This document shows positions 8,631-18,042 of a stretch of DNA of 64,000 bases, piece after piece (position 1 is the first letter of the stretch; each line of letters starts with the position of its first letter). This DNA comes from Pseudomonas nitroreducens TX1. GTDB taxonomy: Bacteria > Pseudomonadota > Gammaproteobacteria > Pseudomonadales > Pseudomonadaceae. The position numbers and the translations under genes were made by a program. The notes beneath the pieces were generated by a model that was not told where the DNA came from, ran no database searches, and saw nothing but the letters and a program-made list of their open reading frames with translations. Location: assembly GCF_000313755.1 (NCBI RefSeq), contig NZ_AMZB01000121.1, forward strand, positions 1-64,000, read 5' to 3'.

Positions 8631-9863
8631 TCAGTTCGGGGTAGTCACCGCCTCTGCATGCCTGGGCAAGGCGATTGAAATGAGCGCGGCCAGGAGAACG
8701 AATGCCGCTGAGATCCACAGGCAGGCCACCAGCCCATATGCCTGGAATACCCATCCTGAAAGCACTGTGCCGATCAGGCGGCCCATGGCGTTGGACATGT
8801 AGTAGAACCCCACGTCCAGCGATACGCCGTCTTCCTTGGCATACGAGACGATCAAATAGCTGTGCAGCGAGGAGTTCACGGCGAAGAGCGCCCCGAACAG
8901 CATCAGCCCACCCAGGAGCACGGTCTGCGCGGAGAGGTTCATGTCCAGGCCAAGGGCGATGGCGGCCGGCAGCACCGCAAGCATCAGCGCCCAGATGAAG
9001 GCAGCACGACCGTCAGGGACGTGGCCGCGCTTCTTGCCGGTCAATGCCGGCGCGAAGGATTGGACGATGCCGTAGCCGATCACCCACGCGGCAAGGAAGC
9101 CTCCGACCAGCCAGAAGTCCCAACCCAGCGTCTCGCTCAAATAGACCGGGAGCGCGACGACGAACCAGACATCCCGAGCACCGAACAGGAACATCCGTGC
9201 AGCAGAGAGAATGTTGATTGCTCGGCTTTTGGAGAGCATGTCGCGGAACTTGGGCTTGGCCTTGGCTTTGCCCAGGTCTTTTTTCAGCGACAGCATGCTG
9301 CCGATCCAGATGAGGGCTAGCACCAGGGCCATGGCCAGCACGGCGCCTTTGAAGCCGAGCAAGGCCAGCAGCGCGCCACCCAGGAAGAAGCCCACGCCTT
9401 TGAGCGCATTCTTCGAGCCTGTAAGGATCGCCACCCACTTGTAGAGCTTGCCCTGCTGCGCGTCCGGAACCAGGAGCTTGATCGAGCTCTTGGCGCTCAT
9501 CTTGTTGAGATCCTTGGCAATCCCGGAGAGCGCCTGGGCTCCCATAACCCACGGTATCGTGAGCAAGGCAGACGGCACGGTGAGCATCAGCAGCGCCACG
9601 ACCTGCATGGCGAGTCCGATGTTCATGGTGCGGTTCAGTCCCAGCCGCGCGCCCAGGTAACCGCCAACCAGATTGGTGACGACACCGAAGAACTCATAGA
9701 ACAGGAACAGGGCTGCGATCTGTAGCGGCGAGTACCCCAGAGAGTGAAAGTGGAGTACCACCAGCATGCGCAAGGCGCCATCGGTGAGCGTGAAAGCCCA
9801 GTAGTTGCCCGTTACCAGCAGGTACTGGCGAACTTCTGGTGAGAGCGACGATAGCGCCTTCAT
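8631..9863 (-). CDS. arsJ: ArsJ, MFS exporter of 1-arseno-3-phosphoglycerate
   Basis: A 410-residue major facilitator protein with 10-12 hydrophobic segments. It directly follows a GAPDH gene, and the gapdh-arsJ pair is the published arsenate-detoxification pair: GAPDH builds 1-arseno-3-phosphoglycerate from arsenate and glyceraldehyde-3-phosphate, and ArsJ exports it. The ATG at 9863 has an AAGGAG site and lies 17 nt after the GAPDH stop. It is the last gene of the first ars operon. The family call rests on MFS topology and this context. Confidence 0.88.
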   Translation of the reverse strand: MKALSSLSPEVRQYLLVTGNYWAFTLTDGALRMLVVLHFHSLGYSPLQIAALFLFYEFFGVVTNLVGGYLGARLGLNRTMNIGLAMQVVALLMLTVPSALLTIPWVMGAQALSGIAKDLNKMSAKSSIKLLVPDAQQGKLYKWVAILTGSKNALKGVGFFLGGALLALLGFKGAVLAMALVLALIWIGSMLSLKKDLGKAKAKPKFRDMLSKSRAINILSAARMFLFGARDVWFVVALPVYLSETLGWDFWLVGGFLAAWVIGYGIVQSFAPALTGKKRGHVPDGRAAFIWALMLAVLPAAIALGLDMNLSAQTVLLGGLMLFGALFAVNSSLHSYLIVSYAKEDGVSLDVGFYYMSNAMGRLIGTVLSGWVFQAYGLVACLWISAAFVLLAALISIALPRHAEAVTTPN

Positions 9864-9880
9864 GATCGAGCCCTGCTCCT

Positions 9881-10885
9881 TCAGCCAGCCAGGCCGACCA
9901 GCTTTGCCAGTTCGACAGTGCGGTTGGCGTAGCCCCATTCGTTGTCGTACCACGCATACAGCTTCACCTGCGTGCCGTTAACAACCATTGTCGAGAGCGC
10001 GTCGATGATCGAGGAGCGTGGGTCGGTGCGATAGTCGATGGAAACCAGCGGGCGCTCCTCATAGCCAAGGATGTCCTTCAGCTCATTCTCGGCGGCACGC
10101 TTGAGCAACTGGTTGACCTCGTCCACGCTGGTTTCCCGCTCGACTTCAAAGACGCAGTCGGTCAGCGAAGCATTTGCCAACGGGACGCGAACAGCGTGGC
10201 CATTCAGGCGGCCGCGCAGCTCCGGGAAGATCTCCGCAATCGCGGTTGCGGATCCGGTAGAGGTGGGGATCAGGCTCATACCGGACGCACGAGCACGACG
10301 CAGATCCTTGTGCGGCTGATCCAGGATGCTCTGGGTGTTGGTCAGGTCGTGGATGGTGGTGATCGAACCATGGCGGATGCCAAGGTTTTCGTGGATCACC
10401 TTCACCACCGGCGCGAGGCAGTTGGTGGTGCAGGAGGCCGCCGTCACGATGCGATGCTGTGTCGGGTCGAACAGGTGTTGGTTGACGCCCATAACGACGT
10501 TCAGTGCACCTTTTTCCTTGACCGGCGCACTCACGACAACGCGCTTCACACCTTGATCCAGGTAGGTCTGCAGCACGGCAACGGTCTTCATCTTGCCACT
10601 GGCCTCGATGACCAGATCGCAGCCCGACCAGTCAGTGTCAGCGATGGCCTTGTTCGCCGTGATCTTGATGCGCTTACCACCAATAACCACCGAGTCACCG
10701 TCGGAGCTCGCTTCGTGATGCCAACGACCGTGAACCGAGTCGAAGTTGATCAGGTGGGCGTGCGTGGCAGCATCGCCCGCCGGGTCATTGATCTGTACGA
10801 ACTCAAATTCCGGCCAGTCCCATGCCGCGCGCAGCGCCAGGCGACCGATACGTCCGAAACCATTGATGCCTACTTTGATGGCCAT
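9881..10885 (-). CDS. glyceraldehyde-3-phosphate dehydrogenase of the arsenate (ArsJ) pathway
   Basis: A 334-residue type I GAPDH. It has the N-terminal NAD site [15 protein letters not shown] and the catalytic-Cys motif SCTTNCLAP near residue 152, and a length typical of the family. Its position in an ars operon directly before arsJ marks it as the dedicated arsenate-using enzyme rather than the glycolytic copy. It can use arsenate in place of phosphate to give an unstable arsenoester that ArsJ exports. Confidence 0.93.
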   Translation of the reverse strand: MAIKVGINGFGRIGRLALRAAWDWPEFEFVQINDPAGDAATHAHLINFDSVHGRWHHEASSDGDSVVIGGKRIKITANKAIADTDWSGCDLVIEASGKMKTVAVLQTYLDQGVKRVVVSAPVKEKGALNVVMGVNQHLFDPTQHRIVTAASCTTNCLAPVVKVIHENLGIRHGSITTIHDLTNTQSILDQPHKDLRRARASGMSLIPTSTGSATAIAEIFPELRGRLNGHAVRVPLANASLTDCVFEVERETSVDEVNQLLKRAAENELKDILGYEERPLVSIDYRTDPRSSIIDALSTMVVNGTQVKLYAWYDNEWGYANRTVELAKLVGLAG

Positions 10886-10905
10886 GTTTTTGTTCTCGAG
10901 TGCAG

Positions 10906-11427
10906 TTAGCGAGCGTTCGGCGATTTTTTGCCGAGCTGACTGATGTAGTTAATGTGTGCAGGGTGCTGAATCGCACGGGGCCGAAGCGCTTGTACCTGGG
11001 CAACGGCTTCGCGCATGGACATGCCGCACTCGATCAACAGCTGGGCTGCGATCAGGCCTGTGCGACCAGAGCCGCCCTTGCAGTGAATGGCAATCTTCTG
11101 GCCGCCATTGACCAGCTCTTTGAGGCGATCTCGATTGGTTTCCCACGCAGTGGAGAAAGCTTCACCGGGTGCCTGGTCATCCTCAACGGGCAGGTGGAAC
11201 CATTCGATCCCTTGCAGTTGGCATTCCTCGGGAAGTAGATCGACTTCGTTCTGCAGCAGTTCTTCTTCTGGCATCAGGGTCACCAGAGCTACCGCGCCGG
11301 CATCGCGAAGCGTGGCTAGCGCCTCGGACACCGACGTGTCCTTGGTGCCGGGGCATGGGGTGAAGATCAGTTGGCCGCTCATATCGGACGCGGTAAGAAC
11401 GGAATACGGATGCGATTGCACGTTCAA
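10906..11427 (-). CDS. dual-specificity/tyrosine phosphatase-like protein of the ars operon
   Basis: About 173 residues with a P-loop phosphatase signature [10 protein letters not shown] (Cys-X5-Arg) and an upstream loop containing Pro-Val-Glu-Asp-Asp that could supply the general acid. The fold is DSP/PTP-like, distinct from the LMW-phosphatase ArsC proteins upstream. Genes like this recur between arsH and gapdh in Pseudomonas ars operons. The substrate is unknown; arsenate or a phospho/arseno-ester is inferred. The frame starts at TTG 11427 (GAGG site close by) or GTG 11421; the choice is uncertain. Confidence 0.75.
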   Translation of the reverse strand: MNVQSHPYSVLTASDMSGQLIFTPCPGTKDTSVSEALATLRDAGAVALVTLMPEEELLQNEVDLLPEECQLQGIEWFHLPVEDDQAPGEAFSTAWETNRDRLKELVNGGQKIAIHCKGGSGRTGLIAAQLLIECGMSMREAVAQVQALRPRAIQHPAHINYISQLGKKSPNAR

Positions 11428-11433
11428 AAAGCC

Positions 11434-12150
11434 TCAGATGGATCGTTGATTGACACGTTTGGATAGTTCTTCCGCCGACTCCTTGCGCTCGGAGTAGCGG
11501 TCGACCAGGTAGTCGGCGCGATCACGCAGTAGCAGGGTGAACTTCACTAGCTCCTCCATCACGTCGACGACTCGGTCGTAGAACGGAGAAGGCTTCATGC
11601 GACCTGCCTCGTCGAACTCCAGGTAGGCCTTGGGCACGGAGGACTGGTTGGGGATGGTGAACATGCGCATCCAACGGCCAAGCACGCGCATCTGGTTAAC
11701 GGCGTTGAACGACTGCGAACCGCCGCAGACCTGCATCACCGCCAGGGTCTTGCCCTGTGTGGGGCGCACGGCGCCCATGCTCAGCGGAATCCAGTCGATC
11801 TGCGACTTGAACACGCCTGTCATGGCGCCATGGCGCTCCGGCGAGCACCAGACCATGCCTTCCGACCAGAGCACCAGGTCACGCAGTTCTTTGACCATGG
11901 GATGGTCATCGGACACGTCATCCGGAAGGGGCAGACCTGACGGATTGAAAATCCGCGTCTCGGCTCCGAAGTGCTCCAGCAAGCGAGCAGCCTCCTCGGT
12001 CAGCAAACGGCTGAAGGAGCGTTCGCGCGTCGACCCGTACAGCAGGAGAATGCGCGGTTTGTGAGTCGATTTCTGCTCGATAGCCAGTTTGTCCGGGGAC
12101 GGCAGATCGATCAGTTCGCTGTCGATATTGGGGATATGGTCATTGGTCAT
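11434..12150 (-). CDS. arsH: ArsH, NADPH-dependent FMN reductase / organoarsenical oxidase
   Basis: A 238-residue flavodoxin-like protein. The phosphate-binding loop [13 protein letters not shown] near residue 40, [20 protein letters not shown] and the GGSQSFN segment are hallmarks of ArsH. ArsH oxidises trivalent methylated or aromatic arsenicals and shows NADPH:FMN reductase activity. The ATG at 12150 with an AGGAG site is used; it lies 4 nt from the acr3 stop, so the two are coupled. Confidence 0.94.
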   Translation of the reverse strand: MTNDHIPNIDSELIDLPSPDKLAIEQKSTHKPRILLLYGSTRERSFSRLLTEEAARLLEHFGAETRIFNPSGLPLPDDVSDDHPMVKELRDLVLWSEGMVWCSPERHGAMTGVFKSQIDWIPLSMGAVRPTQGKTLAVMQVCGGSQSFNAVNQMRVLGRWMRMFTIPNQSSVPKAYLEFDEAGRMKPSPFYDRVVDVMEELVKFTLLLRDRADYLVDRYSERKESAEELSKRVNQRSI

Positions 12151-12154
12151 GATT

Positions 12155-13216
12155 TCACTCCTGGGAAAGGGCGCCAGAGGCTTGATCGAACCAGCGACGC
12201 TTGAGCCACCAGGCAACGCCGACCAGAGAGATCAGTACGGGTACTTCAACCAGCGGCCCGATCACGGTCGCAAAGGCGACGGGGGAGGCTAGGCCGAAGG
12301 TGGCGATGGCCACGGCAATGGCGAGTTCGAAGTTGTTGCTCGCGGCGGTGAACGCCAGCGCGGTGGTGCGTGGGTAGTCGGCCTCCAGCAGCTTGCCCAT
12401 CCAGAAGCTGATGAAGAACATCACCACGAAGTAGATGGTTAGCGGGATCGCGATACGCAGCACGTCCAGCGGCAGTTGCAGCACCATGTCGCCCTTGAGG
12501 CTGAACATCGCAACAATGGTCAGCAGCAGAGCTACCAGCGTCAGCGGGCTGATCTTCGGAATGAAGCGATCCTGGTACCAGGCTGCACCCTTGCGGCTGA
12601 TCAGGATTTTCCGGGTCAGGAAGCCAGCCAGGAACGGGACGCCCAGGTAGATCAGTACCGACTGCGCGATGTCGACGAAGCTCGTTTCAATGACGCTGCC
12701 TTCCAGGCCGAACAGGGGCGGCAACACGCCCAGGAAGATCCAGGCGTACACGCTGAAGAACAGAATCTGGAAGATGCTGTTGAAGGCGACCAGGCCCGCA
12801 ACGTACTGGTTATTACCGCCCGCGATCTGGTTCCACACCAGCACCATGGCGATGCAACGCGCCAAGCCGATGAGGATCAACCCCGTCATGTACTCGGGCT
12901 TGTCGGAGAGGAACACCACGGCCAACACGAACATCAGTACCGGGCCGATCACCCAGTTCTGAATCAGTGACAGGGCAAGAATGCGCTTGTCCTTGAAGAC
13001 TTGCGGCAGCTCCTCGTATTTCACCTTCGCCAATGGCGGATACATCATGACGATGAGGCCAATGGCGATGGGGATGTTGGTCGAGCCTATCGACAGGCTG
13101 TTCAGCCAAGCCGGCAGCCCCTGGAAGAAACTGCCGAGCGCTATACCAAGCCCCATGGCGAGAAAGATCCAGATCGTCAGGTAACGATCCAGGAAAGAAA
13201 GACGACTCTTGCTCAT
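12155..13216 (-). CDS. acr3: Acr3-family arsenite efflux permease
   Basis: A 353-residue, ten-segment membrane permease. [13 protein letters not shown] carries the conserved Cys of Acr3 needed for As(III) transport, and the length and the EASNNFEL-like segment ([14 protein letters not shown]) match the bile acid:Na+ symporter-related Acr3 family, not E. coli ArsB. It extrudes arsenite using the proton gradient. A GGAGA site precedes the ATG. It lies between arsC and arsH in the operon. Confidence 0.95.
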   Translation of the reverse strand: MSKSRLSFLDRYLTIWIFLAMGLGIALGSFFQGLPAWLNSLSIGSTNIPIAIGLIVMMYPPLAKVKYEELPQVFKDKRILALSLIQNWVIGPVLMFVLAVVFLSDKPEYMTGLILIGLARCIAMVLVWNQIAGGNNQYVAGLVAFNSIFQILFFSVYAWIFLGVLPPLFGLEGSVIETSFVDIAQSVLIYLGVPFLAGFLTRKILISRKGAAWYQDRFIPKISPLTLVALLLTIVAMFSLKGDMVLQLPLDVLRIAIPLTIYFVVMFFISFWMGKLLEADYPRTTALAFTAASNNFELAIAVAIATFGLASPVAFATVIGPLVEVPVLISLVGVAWWLKRRWFDQASGALSQE

Positions 13217-13233
13217 GATGGGTCTCCGTAGCT

Positions 13234-13704
13234 TCAGAGCGTGCCGATGCGTGCCAGCTCCGCCTTGAGTTGGGCTGCATCGAGTTGTTCAAGGGGCAGT
13301 GCGAGAAGCGCCGAAATGCGCTGCTTGATCTGCTCGAGCGTGGCATCGAAGGCAGCATCCATCTCTACCTCGCTACCTTGCAGGTCGGACGGGTCGGCAA
13401 GTCCCCAATGGGCCTTCACAGCGGGCCCGAAGAACACGGGGCACGCCTCGCCGGCGGCCTTGTCGCAAACGGTGATGACAAAGTCCGGTGCCAGGTCGGC
13501 ATGTGAATCGGTGGACTTGCTGCTCAGGCCATCAGTGGCGATACCGGCGCGCTGCAGGGCTGTGATGGACAGCGGATTCACCTCCCCCTTGGGTTGGCTA
13601 CCGGCGCTGTATGCCTTCATGCCGGCCGGGGCCAAGTGATTGAAGACAGCCTCAGACAAGATGCTTCGGCAACTATTGGCGGTGCAGAGGAACAGGACTT
13701 TCAT
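13234..13704 (-). CDS. arsC: ArsC arsenate reductase (LMW-phosphatase family)
   Basis: A 156-residue protein starting [14 protein letters not shown], giving the Cys-X5-Arg active loop of the low-molecular-weight phosphatase/arsenate reductase fold. A further Cys lies in [17 protein letters not shown], the resolving-Cys region of thioredoxin- or glutaredoxin-linked enzymes. It reduces As(V) to As(III) for Acr3. The ATG at 13704 places the phosphate loop at residues 7-14 as usual. A second paralogue lies two genes upstream. Confidence 0.9.
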   Translation of the reverse strand: MKVLFLCTANSCRSILSEAVFNHLAPAGMKAYSAGSQPKGEVNPLSITALQRAGIATDGLSSKSTDSHADLAPDFVITVCDKAAGEACPVFFGPAVKAHWGLADPSDLQGSEVEMDAAFDATLEQIKQRISALLALPLEQLDAAQLKAELARIGTL

Positions 13705-13723
13705 CGAATCTTCTCGGCAGTCT

Positions 13724-14080
13724 TCAGCAGCAGGCAGCAACGCGCTCGGGGCGGTCGCCCATGGTGTCCAGTCGCTTGGAACTCGTGCTCAACCACTGGC
13801 GGTTAGCCTCAAGCGTCGTCACGAGAATCTCGCGTACCCAGGCGGGTAGGTTTGGATGCAGCCGGTAGTACACCCACTGGCCTTGCCGGCGGTCTTCCAG
13901 TAGCCCACAGGTACGCAGCTGAGCCAGGTGGCGAGACACCTTCGGTTGGCTTTCATCCAGGGCACAGGTCAGTTCGCAGACGCAGAGTTCTTCCTCGCGA
14001 GCGATCAACAGCATCATGCGGATGCGGTTTTCGTCAGCCAGGCATTTGAAAACCTGGGTCGGTGTCAGGGAGTCAGTCAT
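13724..14080 (-). CDS. arsR: ArsR arsenite-responsive repressor
   Basis: A 118-residue ArsR/SmtB winged-helix repressor. The helix carrying ELCVCELTCAL holds the Cys-Val-Cys As(III) site of classical ArsR, followed by the recognition helix QPKVSRHLAQLR. A Cys-Cys pair at the very C-terminus may add metal contacts. The ATG at 14080 was chosen because upstream codons lack similarity. It is second in its operon, after a small arsC, so repression would be autoregulatory through the promoter near 14540. Confidence 0.94.
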   Translation of the reverse strand: MTDSLTPTQVFKCLADENRIRMMLLIAREEELCVCELTCALDESQPKVSRHLAQLRTCGLLEDRRQGQWVYYRLHPNLPAWVREILVTTLEANRQWLSTSSKRLDTMGDRPERVAACC

Positions 14081-14088
14081 GGCGGTTC

Positions 14089-14502
14089 TCAGTGTTTGGT
14101 TTTCACGAGGACGAACATCTTGATGCGCTCGTGAATCTCGTGAAGCGTGTGACGGAAAGCGTCGTGGCGACTGCTGGTCACCGGATCTTCGGAGTTCCAC
14201 GCCAATGCCTCGCCTACCCCTGGAAGGGTTGTGCATTCCTGAGCGGCTTTGTCGCAAAGGGTGATGACGTAGTCGAAACGTTCACCCGTGAACTCTTCGA
14301 TGGATTTGCTGTGCAGCCCGCTGGTATCGATGGCGAGATGATCGAGGGCGGCATAGGTTCGCGGGTCGATCACTCCAGGCTGAGTTCCAGCGCTAAAGGC
14401 CTCGAAGTGCTCACTGTCAGTGTGTCGAAGAAGCGCTTCGGCGAGCTGGGAGCGAGCGGCGTTGGTGGTACAAACAAACAGGACGCGGATCTTGTCAGTC
14501 AT
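14089..14502 (-). CDS. second ArsC-type LMW phosphatase/arsenate reductase
   Basis: A 137-residue protein with VLFVCTTNAARSQ, the Cys-X5-Arg loop at its N-terminus, and TLCDKAAQEC as the downstream Cys region. It is shorter than the other ArsC in this operon and resembles the ArsC copies fused to or next to ArsR in proteobacteria. As the first gene of the operon it has an 8-nt gap to arsR. Arsenate reduction is inferred; a specialised partner reductant is possible. Confidence 0.85.
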   Translation of the reverse strand: MTDKIRVLFVCTTNAARSQLAEALLRHTDSEHFEAFSAGTQPGVIDPRTYAALDHLAIDTSGLHSKSIEEFTGERFDYVITLCDKAAQECTTLPGVGEALAWNSEDPVTSSRHDAFRHTLHEIHERIKMFVLVKTKH

Positions 14503-14864
14503 CTCTGAGTGCTCGAACGCATATGGTTTTTCGAATATACGTTTTTTCGTATAAACTTCAAGTGACAGTTCTGTGAAGAACAATTTGGGCCGACGTCCGG
14601 AGCAAGTCTGCGGGGCGTTTGGGCTGAGTAAGGGGCACTATCCTCCGGGGAGGGCGGCGACCACTGAAGGAGTACTAAGCGCGCTGTACCCGCGTACCTT
14701 GATTCTGCTTCTTCGCGTGAACCCTTCTCCTGAATCCATGCGCTGTTGTGGTGCCTAGACATTCGGTTGCCAGCGGAATAGCGTGCATGGCCGTCGCGCC
14801 ACCCTCTTCGGAGACCTGGCATGAGGGCGCGCAATCCGATGAAGCGAGACGAGGCAGGAGCCGT
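14503..14864. promoter_or_regulatory. divergent ars / TauE promoter region
   Basis: 362 bp between the minus-strand ars operon and the plus-strand permease gene. It contains a perfect inverted repeat ATACG-N6-CGTAT at 14537-14552, about 35-50 nt upstream of the first ars gene. This is the best ArsR operator candidate and lies in an AT-rich patch suited to a promoter. The remaining 300 bp has no supported gene. Confidence 0.6.
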
Positions 14865-15662
14865 ATGAGCGCCGAAAAAGAAAAGAACAAAGTCGCAGTC
14901 TTCTCCGCTGGCTCCTTGATTGGTGCTTTAGGAGGGCTCATAGGCTTAGGTGGCGCAGAGTTTCGGCTTCCTCTGCTGATTGGCCTGTTCGGCTTCGGGG
15001 CTCTTGAGGCAGTTATCCTCAATAAGGCGATGAGTCTCATCGTCGTCGCGACGGCTTTGCCGTTTCGTGCAATGAGCGTCCCCTATGCGGACGTCCTCGA
15101 ACGTTGGGACATCATTGTCACACTCCTTGCCGGAAGCCTTGCAGGAGCTTGGTATGGGGCGGGATGGGCAACCAAACTCAAGAGCCAGACTCTTTACAGA
15201 GTGCTGGCAGTGCTACTGGTAGGAATCGCCGTTGCATTGCTGTTTGGTCATGACGCAAACGCGACGGGTGAGCCACTGTTTCATGGCGCAGCGTTGATTC
15301 TGGTTGGTGTGGTCGTCGGTTTCGGAATCGGCGTCGTGGCTGCACTGATGGGAGTCGCAGGCGGCGAACTACTCATTCCCACTATCGTCCTGTTGTTTGG
15401 AGCCGACATAAAACTTGCCGGTAGCCTTTCACTGGCTGTGAGCCTGCCCACCATGATCGTGGGGTTCACCCGCTACAGCCGTGCCCAGAGCTTTTCGGTA
15501 GTTAGAACACAGCGGACGTTCATCCTGATCATGGCCGCCGGCTCGATTGTTGGAACCTTTATCGGTGGGCAGCTACTTGGACTGATTTCCACCACGTACC
15601 TGCTACCGTTGCTCGCCGCTATTCTGCTGATCTCCTCGGTGAAGGTCTGGCGACATAGCTGA
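14865..15662 (+). CDS. TauE/SafE-family membrane permease
   Basis: A 265-residue integral membrane protein with about eight hydrophobic segments and two similar halves (IGALGGLIGLGGAEFRLPLL and GVVAALMGVAGGELLIP). This repeated Gly-rich signature is typical of TauE/SafE (TSUP) anion exporters. The ATG at 14865 has a GGAG site. Divergent from the ars operon, it is a frequent neighbour of ars genes; a sulfite, organo-anion or arsenic-adduct substrate is possible but unproven. Confidence 0.85.
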   Translation: MSAEKEKNKVAVFSAGSLIGALGGLIGLGGAEFRLPLLIGLFGFGALEAVILNKAMSLIVVATALPFRAMSVPYADVLERWDIIVTLLAGSLAGAWYGAGWATKLKSQTLYRVLAVLLVGIAVALLFGHDANATGEPLFHGAALILVGVVVGFGIGVVAALMGVAGGELLIPTIVLLFGADIKLAGSLSLAVSLPTMIVGFTRYSRAQSFSVVRTQRTFILIMAAGSIVGTFIGGQLLGLISTTYLLPLLAAILLISSVKVWRHS

Positions 15663-15733
15663 CACCGATGTCCCTTGCGGGTGTCGCCGCTTTCCCGAGG
15701 CAATATCCACCCACATACTCATTCGAAGGAGAT

Positions 15734-15775
15734 GCCGAGCACACCAGAAGCCTTTCAGCCTTGGTGGTGCTCGGC
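15734..15775. terminator. bidirectional terminator between convergent genes
   Basis: Stem GCCGAGCAC-ACCA / TGGT-G-GTGCTCGGC with a 15-nt loop lies between the stop of the plus-strand permease and the stop of minus-strand arsA. It has no long U tract on either side, so efficiency is uncertain, but position and stem length support termination. Confidence 0.6.
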
Positions 15776-15782
15776 GCAGCCT

Positions 15783-17540
15783 TTAGCTGTGTCCGACCAG
15801 CGATTGCAGACGATCTATGCCGACAGGTTCGTCTTTCAGCAGCGGGACAACCGCGTAGCGGGAGGAGTGCTTGGTTGCAACCGCATCGATTTCGCGGCGC
15901 TCATTCTCTGCTCTCCTGCGCAGCAACGCGGATCTTGGCGCTGCTGCAGCGACGCTGTTATTGATCACCCAAGCCCATGGCTCGATACCTGCGCGGCGCA
16001 GATCGTCCTGCAGGTTTGCCGCCTCCAGAACTGGAGTGGTTTCGGCAAGCGTTACCAGGAGCACCTTGGTCTGCTTCGGATCCTGCAACTGCATCATCGG
16101 CGTGGTGTAGTCCACCTTCGTGTCGCCCATCTGGCGGACAATCTCGCGGTGATAGGCCCCTGTGGCGTCCAGTAGAAGCAGGGTGTGTCCTGTGGGGGCC
16201 GTATCCATCACGACGAACTTCTTGCCAGCTTCCCGGATGACTCTGGAGAAGGCCTGGAACACGGCGATCTCTTCGGTGCAGGGCGACCGCAGGTCTTCTT
16301 CCAGCAGGGCACGGCCTTCCGCATCGAGACTGGCGCCTTTTGTCTTGAGTACGTGCTGCCGGTATCGCTCGGTCTCAGCCTGAGGATCGATTCTGCTGAC
16401 CGTGAGGTTCTCCATGACGCCTTCAAGCGTCTCCGCGAGATGCGCTGCCGGGTCAGAAGTCGTGAGGTGCACCGGAAGGCCTCGGCGGGCCAGGTCGACT
16501 GCCACCGCTGCGGCCATGGTGGTCTTTCCTACACCGCCTTTGCCCATCAGCATGATCAGACCGTGCCCTTCGGCGGCGATGTCATCAACGAGCGGCGACA
16601 GCTTAGGTAAGTGAAGCTCGGTGTTCGTCCTGGTCTCCGCGACTGGCCCGACGGCCACATCAAGGAACAGGTGCTTCAGTGCATCAAGCCCTACCAGGTT
16701 GAAAGGTTTGAGTGCCACCTGATCGAGCGGAAGGCTACGAAGTACCTCCGGGATCTTCGCTAGTACCTGCTGCTCCCGCTGGTAGATGGCGGCTGCAAGT
16801 TCGTCGCCTTCTGCAGCGGCGGCCGGCAACACACCATTCACCACCAGGTACTGCTGCTTCAAGCCGATATCGGCAAGCTCCTCATGGGTGCGCGCAACTT
16901 CGCGGAGCGCAGCATTTTGGGCTCGTGCAACGAGTATCAGGCGAGTACGTACGGGATCAGCCAGCGCTGCTACAGCCGCTTTGTACTGGGCGCGATGCTT
17001 TTCCAGCCCTGCGAGAGGCCCGAGGCACGAGGCATCGCCCTTACCGCTCTCCAAAAAGCCGCTCCAGGCTCCTGGAAGCTGCAGAAGGCGGATGGTGTGC
17101 CCAGTCGGCGCAGTGTCAAAAATGATGTGGTCGAATTCAGCGATCAGCGCGTCATCGGTGAGTAGTGAGGTGAACTCATCGAAGGCCGCGATCTCAGTGG
17201 TGCAGGCCCCGGAAAGTTGCTCCTCGATACCTTTCACGACATCTTCAGGCAGCACACCTTTCACCGGCCCGACAATTCTGTCGCGGTATGCCTGAGCTGC
17301 CTGCTGGGGATCGATTTCCAGTGCAGCGAGACGGGGGACTTCCTGGATCTCGGTGACCTTGTTGCCGATTTCTGTACTGAAAACTTGGCCCACATTGGAC
17401 GCTGGATCAGTGCTGACCAACAGGACGCGCTTGTTCTCGCCGGCCAGTTGGACGGCAGCAGCGCAGGCGATAGATGTTTTGCCGACGCCGCCTTTGCCAG
17501 TGAAGAAGAGGAAGCGGGGTGGGGATTGAAGAAATTGCAT
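15783..17540 (-). CDS. arsA: ArsA, arsenite pump-driving ATPase (two-domain)
   Basis: 585 residues formed by two homologous halves, each with a deviant Walker A: FTGKGGVGKTS near residue 15 and MGKGGVGKTTM near residue 337. Each also has DTAPTGHT signal-transduction motifs. Cys residues preceding TTEIAAF and TEEIAVF, plus SCLGPL, are the As(III)-binding cysteines. ArsA drives arsenite export through a membrane partner and receives As(III) from ArsD, whose gene is 12 nt upstream. The only arsenite permease visible in the window is Acr3. A strong AGGAGG site precedes the ATG. Confidence 0.96.
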   Translation of the reverse strand: MQFLQSPPRFLFFTGKGGVGKTSIACAAAVQLAGENKRVLLVSTDPASNVGQVFSTEIGNKVTEIQEVPRLAALEIDPQQAAQAYRDRIVGPVKGVLPEDVVKGIEEQLSGACTTEIAAFDEFTSLLTDDALIAEFDHIIFDTAPTGHTIRLLQLPGAWSGFLESGKGDASCLGPLAGLEKHRAQYKAAVAALADPVRTRLILVARAQNAALREVARTHEELADIGLKQQYLVVNGVLPAAAAEGDELAAAIYQREQQVLAKIPEVLRSLPLDQVALKPFNLVGLDALKHLFLDVAVGPVAETRTNTELHLPKLSPLVDDIAAEGHGLIMLMGKGGVGKTTMAAAVAVDLARRGLPVHLTTSDPAAHLAETLEGVMENLTVSRIDPQAETERYRQHVLKTKGASLDAEGRALLEEDLRSPCTEEIAVFQAFSRVIREAGKKFVVMDTAPTGHTLLLLDATGAYHREIVRQMGDTKVDYTTPMMQLQDPKQTKVLLVTLAETTPVLEAANLQDDLRRAGIEPWAWVINNSVAAAAPRSALLRRRAENERREIDAVATKHSSRYAVVPLLKDEPVGIDRLQSLVGHS

Positions 17541-17552
17541 GGAATCCTCCTA

Positions 17553-17915
17553 TCAGCAGCAACGACCGGAAGAGCAGCATCCGCTGCTCTCCGAGTCCGT
17601 AGAGGGTGAGGCTTGAAGGGCGGCCCAGTGAGCCAACTCTGTGCGCGATGGATAGCGCCCTGCCATAGCGATTTCGCCATCTACCAGGGTCAACGGCAGG
17701 CTGCCCTGGCCAGAACGCTGCAGAAATTCACGGACAGCGGATTGCTCGGCAAAGGCCTGAGGCTCATGCGCCAGATTGAAACGCTGAACATTGGCGCCTT
17801 GCCGGATTGCCCACTCGACATCACTCGCGAAGGTGACAAGGGACTGATCCACTTCAACCCCGCAAACGCCGGTGCTACAGCACAAGGCGGGATCGTATAT
17901 CTGGATGAGATGCAT
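17553..17915 (-). CDS. arsD: ArsD arsenic metallochaperone
   Basis: A 120-residue protein with Cys12-Cys13 and Cys18 in DPALCCSTGVCG, the conserved metal-binding triad of ArsD, and two C-terminal Cys pairs (SGCCSSGRCC), as in longer ArsD proteins. It hands As(III) to ArsA, encoded next. The ATG has a GGAG site. Confidence 0.95.
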   Translation of the reverse strand: MHLIQIYDPALCCSTGVCGVEVDQSLVTFASDVEWAIRQGANVQRFNLAHEPQAFAEQSAVREFLQRSGQGSLPLTLVDGEIAMAGRYPSRTELAHWAALQASPSTDSESSGCCSSGRCC

Positions 17916-17986
17916 GCTGGTTCTCCAATGACGACTGATGAAAAGTCAAAGAGCACCAAGGCTTGTGGCTGTTATATGCCAGCTTC

Positions 17987-18023
17987 GCTTCGCCGGTTTT
18001 GATCAAGGGCACGCCGGCGAAGC
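17987..18023. terminator. hairpin between the flavoprotein gene and arsD
   Basis: Inverted repeat GCTTCGCCGG ... CCGGCGAAGC with a 16-nt loop lies 20 nt after the flavoprotein stop. It has no U tract, so it may attenuate transcription or protect the upstream mRNA rather than terminate fully. arsD-arsA would be read through or use a promoter in the rest of this 127-bp gap. Confidence 0.4.
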
Positions 18024-18042
18024 GTCGATGGGAAACGAGTTC

